From Sphingomonas paucimobilis NBRC 13935 (GTDB taxonomy: Bacteria; Pseudomonadota; Alphaproteobacteria; Sphingomonadales; Sphingomonadaceae): a stretch of 47,683 nt of DNA. The notes beneath the pieces are model-generated. The model saw only the letters and a list, made by a program, of their open reading frames with translations, had not been told where the DNA came from and ran no database searches. Positions 43,619 to 47,683 of this stretch are shown one piece after another (position 1 is the stretch's first letter; each line of letters opens with the position of its first letter). A program made the translations under genes and the position numbers. The stretch lies in the NCBI RefSeq assembly GCF_000739895.2, contig NZ_BBJS01000026.1, positions 1-47,683 on the forward strand, written 5' to 3'.

Positions 43619-46120
43619 ATGGCCTCGCGTTTCAACGCCCTGAAATCGGATTCGACCTGGCAGCGGATCTGGGAGGAGCGGCGCACCTTCGCCGCCGACG
43701 ATCACAGCCCCAAGCCGCGCTCCTACGTCCTCGAGATGTTCCCTTATCCGTCGGGGCGCATCCATATGGGGCATGTCCGCAACTATACGATGGGCGACGT
43801 GCTGGCGCGTTATCGCCGGATGATCGGGCATGAGGTGCTCCACCCGATGGGCTGGGACGCGTTCGGCATGCCCGCCGAGAATGCCGCGATGGAAAAGGGC
43901 GTCCATCCGGGCGGCTGGACCCGCGACAATATCGCGACGATGAAGGCGCAGCTGAAGCGGCTGGGCTTCGCGCTCGACTGGACGCGCGAGATCGCGACCT
44001 GCGAGCCGGACTATTACGGCCATGAGCAGGCGCTGTTCCTCGACCTGTATGCGGGCGGCTTGGTCTATCGCAAGGAATCGGCGGTCAACTGGGACCCGGT
44101 CGACATGACCGTGCTCGCCAACGAACAGGTGATCGACGGGCGCGGCTGGCGCTCGGGCGCGCTGGTCGAGAAGCGCAAGCTAAACCAGTGGTTCTTGAAG
44201 ATCACCGACTTCGCCGACGAGCTGCTGGAGGGGCTGACGACGCTCGAGCATTGGCCCGACAAGGTGAAGCTGATGCAGGAGAACTGGATCGGCCGCAGCA
44301 AGGGCCTGCAGTTCCGCTTCGCCCCGGTCGCGCCCTTCGCCGAGTCGATCGAGGTCTATTCGACCCGCCCCGACACGATCTTCGGCGCGAGCTTCGTCGC
44401 GATCGCGGCGGATCACCCGATCGCACGCGAATTGGCCGAGACGAACGCCGAAGCAGCGGCCTTCATCGAACGCTGCAAAGCGGGTGGCACGACGGCGGCC
44501 GAGTTGGAAACCCAGGAAAAGCTGGGCTTCGACACCGGCTATCGGATGCAGCATCCGATGGACGCGAGCGTCACGCTGCCCGTCTATATCGCGAACTTCG
44601 TGCTGATGGAGTATGGCACGGGCGCGGTGATGGGCGTGCCCGCGCATGACCAGCGCGACCTCGATTTTGCGCGCAAATACGGGCTGAGCGTCACCCGCGT
44701 CGTCGCCGATGGCGATACCACCGATCCGGTGTTCGAGGGCGACACCGCCTATACCGGCAGCGGCCGTCTGGTGAACTCCGGCCCGCTTGACGGGCTGGAC
44801 GTGGAAGCCGCCAAGGCCGCCGTCATCGCCCGCGCCGAAAGCGAAGGCTGGGGCCAAGGCCAGACCGTCTACCGCCTGCGCGACTGGGGCGTCAGCCGCC
44901 AGCGTTACTGGGGCACGCCGATCCCGATCATCCATTGCGAGGATTGCGGCGCGGTGCCGGTGCCCAAGGACCAGTTGCCGGTCACCTTGCCCGAGGACGT
45001 CACCTTCGACGTGCCCGGCAACCCGCTCGACCGCCACGCGACGTGGAAGCATGTCGACTGCCCGAGCTGTGGCAAGCCCGCCCGGCGCGAGACCGACACG
45101 CTCGACACCTTCGTCGATTCGTCCTGGTATTTCATCCGCTTCGCCAGCCAGCCCAAGGATCGCCAGTTCGATCCCGAGGTCGTCAAGAAGTGGCTGCCGG
45201 TCGGCCAGTATATCGGCGGCGTCGAGCATGCGATCCTGCATCTTCTCTATGCCCGCTTCTGGACGCGCGCCCTGAAGCATATCGGCCTGATCGACGTGGC
45301 GGAGCCGTTCGCGGGCCTGTTCACGCAAGGGATGGTCACGCACGAGAGCTACAAATCCTCCGACGGCCGCTGGCTGGCGCCGGGCGAAATCCGCGACGGC
45401 ATCGAAATCGCGACCGGGCAGCCGATCACCGTCGGCCGCGTCGAGAAGATGTCCAAGTCCAAGAAGAACACCGTCGATCCCGAGCCCATCGTGGATCAGT
45501 ACGGTGCGGACGCGGTGCGCTGGTTTATGCTATCCGACAGCCCGCCCGAGCGCGACCTGCCCTGGTCGGAATCGGGTATCGAGGGCTCGTGGCGCTTCGT
45601 CCAGCGCTTGTGGCGTCTGTTCGATGGTTCGGAAGCGGCCGAGGGCGAAGACAAGGCGCTTTCCCGGAAATTACACCAGACCATCGCGGGCGTCGCGGCG
45701 GATATCGAAGCGCTGGCCTTCAACAAAGCGGTCGCCAAGCTGTACGAGTTGGTCAACGCGATCGAAAAGGCCAAGCCGTCGGCCAGCCGGAACGAGGCGA
45801 TCCGCACCACCATGCTGCTGGTCGCGCCGATGGTTCCGCATCTGGCCGAGGAAGCCTGGGCCGGGATGGGGCAAGAGGGCCTGATCGCGGACGCCGCTTG
45901 GCCGGAGGTCGACGAAAGCCTGCTGGTCGAGGACGAGGTCACCGTCGCGGTGCAGGTCAACGGCAAGCTGCGCGACACGCTGACCGTGGCCAAGGGCAGC
46001 CCCAAGGACGTGCTGGAAGCGACCGCGCTGGCGTCGGACAAGATCGTCCGGGCGCTCGACGGCGCGACCCCGAAAAAGGTGATCGTGGTGCCCGACCGTC
46101 TGGTAAACATCGTCGCATGA
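43619..46120 (+). CDS. leuS: Leucyl-tRNA synthetase
   Basis: An 833-residue class I aminoacyl-tRNA synthetase that charges tRNA-Leu. HMGH at 49-52 (the HIGH motif, in [15 protein letters not shown]) and [10 protein letters not shown] near 610 are the ATP signatures. The CP1 editing domain lies between, with the T-rich editing motif [13 protein letters not shown] near 245. A CEDC/CPSC zinc-ribbon-like segment lies near 440-480. It is full length. The stop overlaps lptE by four bases (ATGA). Confidence 0.97.
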   Translation: MASRFNALKSDSTWQRIWEERRTFAADDHSPKPRSYVLEMFPYPSGRIHMGHVRNYTMGDVLARYRRMIGHEVLHPMGWDAFGMPAENAAMEKGVHPGGWTRDNIATMKAQLKRLGFALDWTREIATCEPDYYGHEQALFLDLYAGGLVYRKESAVNWDPVDMTVLANEQVIDGRGWRSGALVEKRKLNQWFLKITDFADELLEGLTTLEHWPDKVKLMQENWIGRSKGLQFRFAPVAPFAESIEVYSTRPDTIFGASFVAIAADHPIARELAETNAEAAAFIERCKAGGTTAAELETQEKLGFDTGYRMQHPMDASVTLPVYIANFVLMEYGTGAVMGVPAHDQRDLDFARKYGLSVTRVVADGDTTDPVFEGDTAYTGSGRLVNSGPLDGLDVEAAKAAVIARAESEGWGQGQTVYRLRDWGVSRQRYWGTPIPIIHCEDCGAVPVPKDQLPVTLPEDVTFDVPGNPLDRHATWKHVDCPSCGKPARRETDTLDTFVDSSWYFIRFASQPKDRQFDPEVVKKWLPVGQYIGGVEHAILHLLYARFWTRALKHIGLIDVAEPFAGLFTQGMVTHESYKSSDGRWLAPGEIRDGIEIATGQPITVGRVEKMSKSKKNTVDPEPIVDQYGADAVRWFMLSDSPPERDLPWSESGIEGSWRFVQRLWRLFDGSEAAEGEDKALSRKLHQTIAGVAADIEALAFNKAVAKLYELVNAIEKAKPSASRNEAIRTTMLLVAPMVPHLAEEAWAGMGQEGLIADAAWPEVDESLLVEDEVTVAVQVNGKLRDTLTVAKGSPKDVLEATALASDKIVRALDGATPKKVIVVPDRLVNIVA

Positions 46121-46644
46121 TGCGCCCCTTCCCCCTGATCGCCGCCGCCCTGGGGCTGACGCTCGCTCTGTCGGGCTGTGGCCTGCACCCGCTTTATGCC
46201 GGGGGCAGCCAGGGCGCGGTGGCGACCGCCTTGTCGGGGGTGGAGGTCGCCCCCATTCAGGGCAAGGCCGGCTGGCTGATGGCCAATGCCCTGCGCGACC
46301 GGCTGGGCGATGGCCAGGGCGGCGGCGCGCGGTACCGGCTGGACGTCAAGCTCGACGACCAGATCAAGGGCCTGGGTGTGCGGCGCGACGACTCGGTTAC
46401 GCGCGAACGCCGGATCCTGCGCGCGCGCTATCAGCTGATCGACCAGGCCAGCAACGCGGTGCTGGTCGATGCGACGGCCGGATCGGATGCCGGTATCGAT
46501 GTCGTCCGGTCCGAATATGCCACGATCGCGGCGGAAAACACCGCGCTGGAGCGGCTGGCGGTCATCGTCGCGGACGAGATCGTCGCGCGGCTGGCGACCT
46601 ATGCCCGGTCGCGCCCGGGCGGGACGCCGGCCGGCCAGCCGTGA
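46117..46644 (+). CDS. lptE: LPS-assembly lipoprotein LptE
   Basis: A 175-residue outer-membrane lipoprotein that plugs LptD and helps insert LPS. The lipobox LALSGC places the lipidated Cys at 21, followed by GLHPLYAGG, the usual start of mature LptE. It has the expected alpha/beta repeat length. Two adjacent ATGs (46117 and 46120) are possible starts. It lies between leuS and holA, as in most proteobacteria. Confidence 0.93.
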   Translation: MMRPFPLIAAALGLTLALSGCGLHPLYAGGSQGAVATALSGVEVAPIQGKAGWLMANALRDRLGDGQGGGARYRLDVKLDDQIKGLGVRRDDSVTRERRILRARYQLIDQASNAVLVDATAGSDAGIDVVRSEYATIAAENTALERLAVIVADEIVARLATYARSRPGGTPAGQP

Positions 46645-47660
46645 AGGCCAATGCCGGTCAGATCCGCCAGGCGCTGAGCCGCCCTTCGGCCGATATCCGG
46701 CTCTATCTGCTCCACGGTCCCGACGAAGCGGGCGCGAGCGAACTGGCGCGCCTGCTCGCCGAGGCGATGGGGCGCGAGGCCGAGCGGATCGACCTCGACT
46801 CGGCGACGCTGAAGAGCGACCCCGCGCGGCTGACCGACGAGGCGGCGGCGCTGTCGCTGTTCGGGGGGCCGCGCTTCATCCGCATCGCCGGTATCGGCGA
46901 GGAAGGGCTGGCGGCGTTCACCGCGCTGCTGGAGGCGGAGTCGGCGGGCAATCCGGTCGTCGCCATCGCCCCCACGGTCAAGACCACCGCCAAGATCGTC
47001 AAGCTGGCGCTCGATTCGCCGCGTGCCATGGCGTTCGGCTGCTACGCCCCCACCGCCGCCGATGCCGAGCGGCTGGCGGTGACGATGGCGAGCGAGATGG
47101 GCTTGCGGCTGGCCGCCGGGGTGCCGGCGAGGCTGGTCGAGGCCGCCGGCGCGGACCGCGCGGTCATCACGCGCGAGTTGGAGAAGCTGGCGCTTTATCT
47201 CGACGCCGATACCGACCGCCCGCGTGAGGCCGATCATGCCGCAATGGACGCGATCGGCGCAGATCTGGGCGAGGCGGAGATGGGCGACGCGGTCGAGGCG
47301 GTGGTCGAGGGCCGCGTCGGCGATCTGGGCGGCGAACTGGCGCTGCTCGATGAGGGCGGCGCCTCCCCCATCCCCTGGTTGCGTGCGCTCGCCCGCCGCC
47401 TCATCGCGCTGGCCGAGATGCGCGCCGATATCGACAAGGGCGAACCCGTCGAGGCGGTAATGAAGCGCCACCGCGTCTTCTTTCGCGACGAGGCGAAGAC
47501 CGCGCGCGCGTTGCGCCGCTGGACGCCCGCCATGCTGGCCCGCGCGCTGACCCGCATTCGCGCGGCCGAACGCGCGGTGATGGCCCCCGGCAATGCCGGT
47601 GCCGTGCTGGCCGAGGCGGAAGCGACGATCATCGCGCAAGGCATCGCGCGGCGGGGCTGA
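46641..47660 (+). CDS. holA: DNA polymerase III delta subunit
   Basis: A 339-residue clamp-loader subunit that opens the beta clamp. The N-terminal YLLHGPDEAGASELA is the AAA-like fold of HolA (without an active Walker A), and the C-terminal helical collar includes FRDEAKTARALRRW and LARALTRIRAAERAVM. The GTG at 46641 overlaps the lptE stop (GTGA), so translation is coupled. It is complete; the window ends 23 bases later. Confidence 0.94.
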   Translation: MKANAGQIRQALSRPSADIRLYLLHGPDEAGASELARLLAEAMGREAERIDLDSATLKSDPARLTDEAAALSLFGGPRFIRIAGIGEEGLAAFTALLEAESAGNPVVAIAPTVKTTAKIVKLALDSPRAMAFGCYAPTAADAERLAVTMASEMGLRLAAGVPARLVEAAGADRAVITRELEKLALYLDADTDRPREADHAAMDAIGADLGEAEMGDAVEAVVEGRVGDLGGELALLDEGGASPIPWLRALARRLIALAEMRADIDKGEPVEAVMKRHRVFFRDEAKTARALRRWTPAMLARALTRIRAAERAVMAPGNAGAVLAEAEATIIAQGIARRG

Positions 47661-47683
47661 CATAGCTCGAAATCCTCCCCTGT

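Overview
The window reads as one contiguous stretch of core chromosome from a high-GC alphaproteobacterium, most probably a sphingomonad (Sphingomonas or a close relative). This rests on protein character and gene order: the rsmB-rpe-heparinase II/III block, an imuA-imuB-dnaE2 cassette with an alphaproteobacterial LexA box, a CDC48-type AAA ATPase, DUF1674 and DUF3576 proteins, and two families of sphingomonad-style intergenic palindromes. No integrase, transposase, phage gene, CRISPR array or defence island was recognised, so most of the window is ordinary housekeeping DNA and the unusual signals are small ones.

Layout. 78-5848 is mostly minus strand: heparinase-like protein, rpe, rsmB, then argB and a queuosine-precursor transporter, with a tiny plus-strand DUF1674/SDHAF4 gene at 3926. 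6060-11637 holds a secreted M20 peptidase, an EAL phosphodiesterase, a small exported protein, rpoZ, a cardiolipin synthase-like phospholipase D protein, a PmtA-like methyltransferase and an antibiotic-biosynthesis-monooxygenase-fold protein. 11725-15431 has a CDC48-type ATPase divergent from a LysR regulator with striking palindromes between them, then rpmG. 15603-19459 has a hypothetical plus UPF0016-like membrane protein pair, dps, small membrane proteins and an ATP-dependent DNA ligase. 19595-25488 has murA, a Crp/Fnr regulator behind an FNR-like box, a 29-codon remnant of a DCC (DUF393) gene, katG and a renalase-like flavoprotein.

25639-31888 has clpS, the SOS mutagenesis cassette dnaE2-imuB-imuA (transcribed imuA to dnaE2) under a perfect GTTC-N7-GTTC LexA box, and tRNA-Gly(GCC). 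32001-37828 has a 46-residue membrane protein, an unrecognised 236-residue protein, a GNAT, an SDR, a FrnE-type DsbA protein, msrB, an OprB-type porin and lolA. 38106-42960 has xthA overlapping ribA, a HAD phosphatase overlapping a YggS protein, a TenI/ThiE-like protein and an outer-membrane barrel protein. 43172-47660 is a tight plus-strand run: DUF3576 lipoprotein, leuS, lptE, holA.

Functional themes. Oxidative and DNA stress recur (dps, katG, msrB, FrnE, xthA, DNA ligase, ImuA/ImuB/DnaE2), as does envelope biogenesis (murA, lolA, lptE, OprB, phospholipid enzymes). I found no convincing new multigene system. The best second-look items are the double palindrome between the CDC48 ATPase and its LysR neighbour, the FNR-like box before the Crp gene, the eroded DCC gene beside katG, the nested dyad in the katG intergenic region, a UPF0016-like protein that has lost its signature motifs, and the palindromic repeat families, including a possible trace inside dnaE2.
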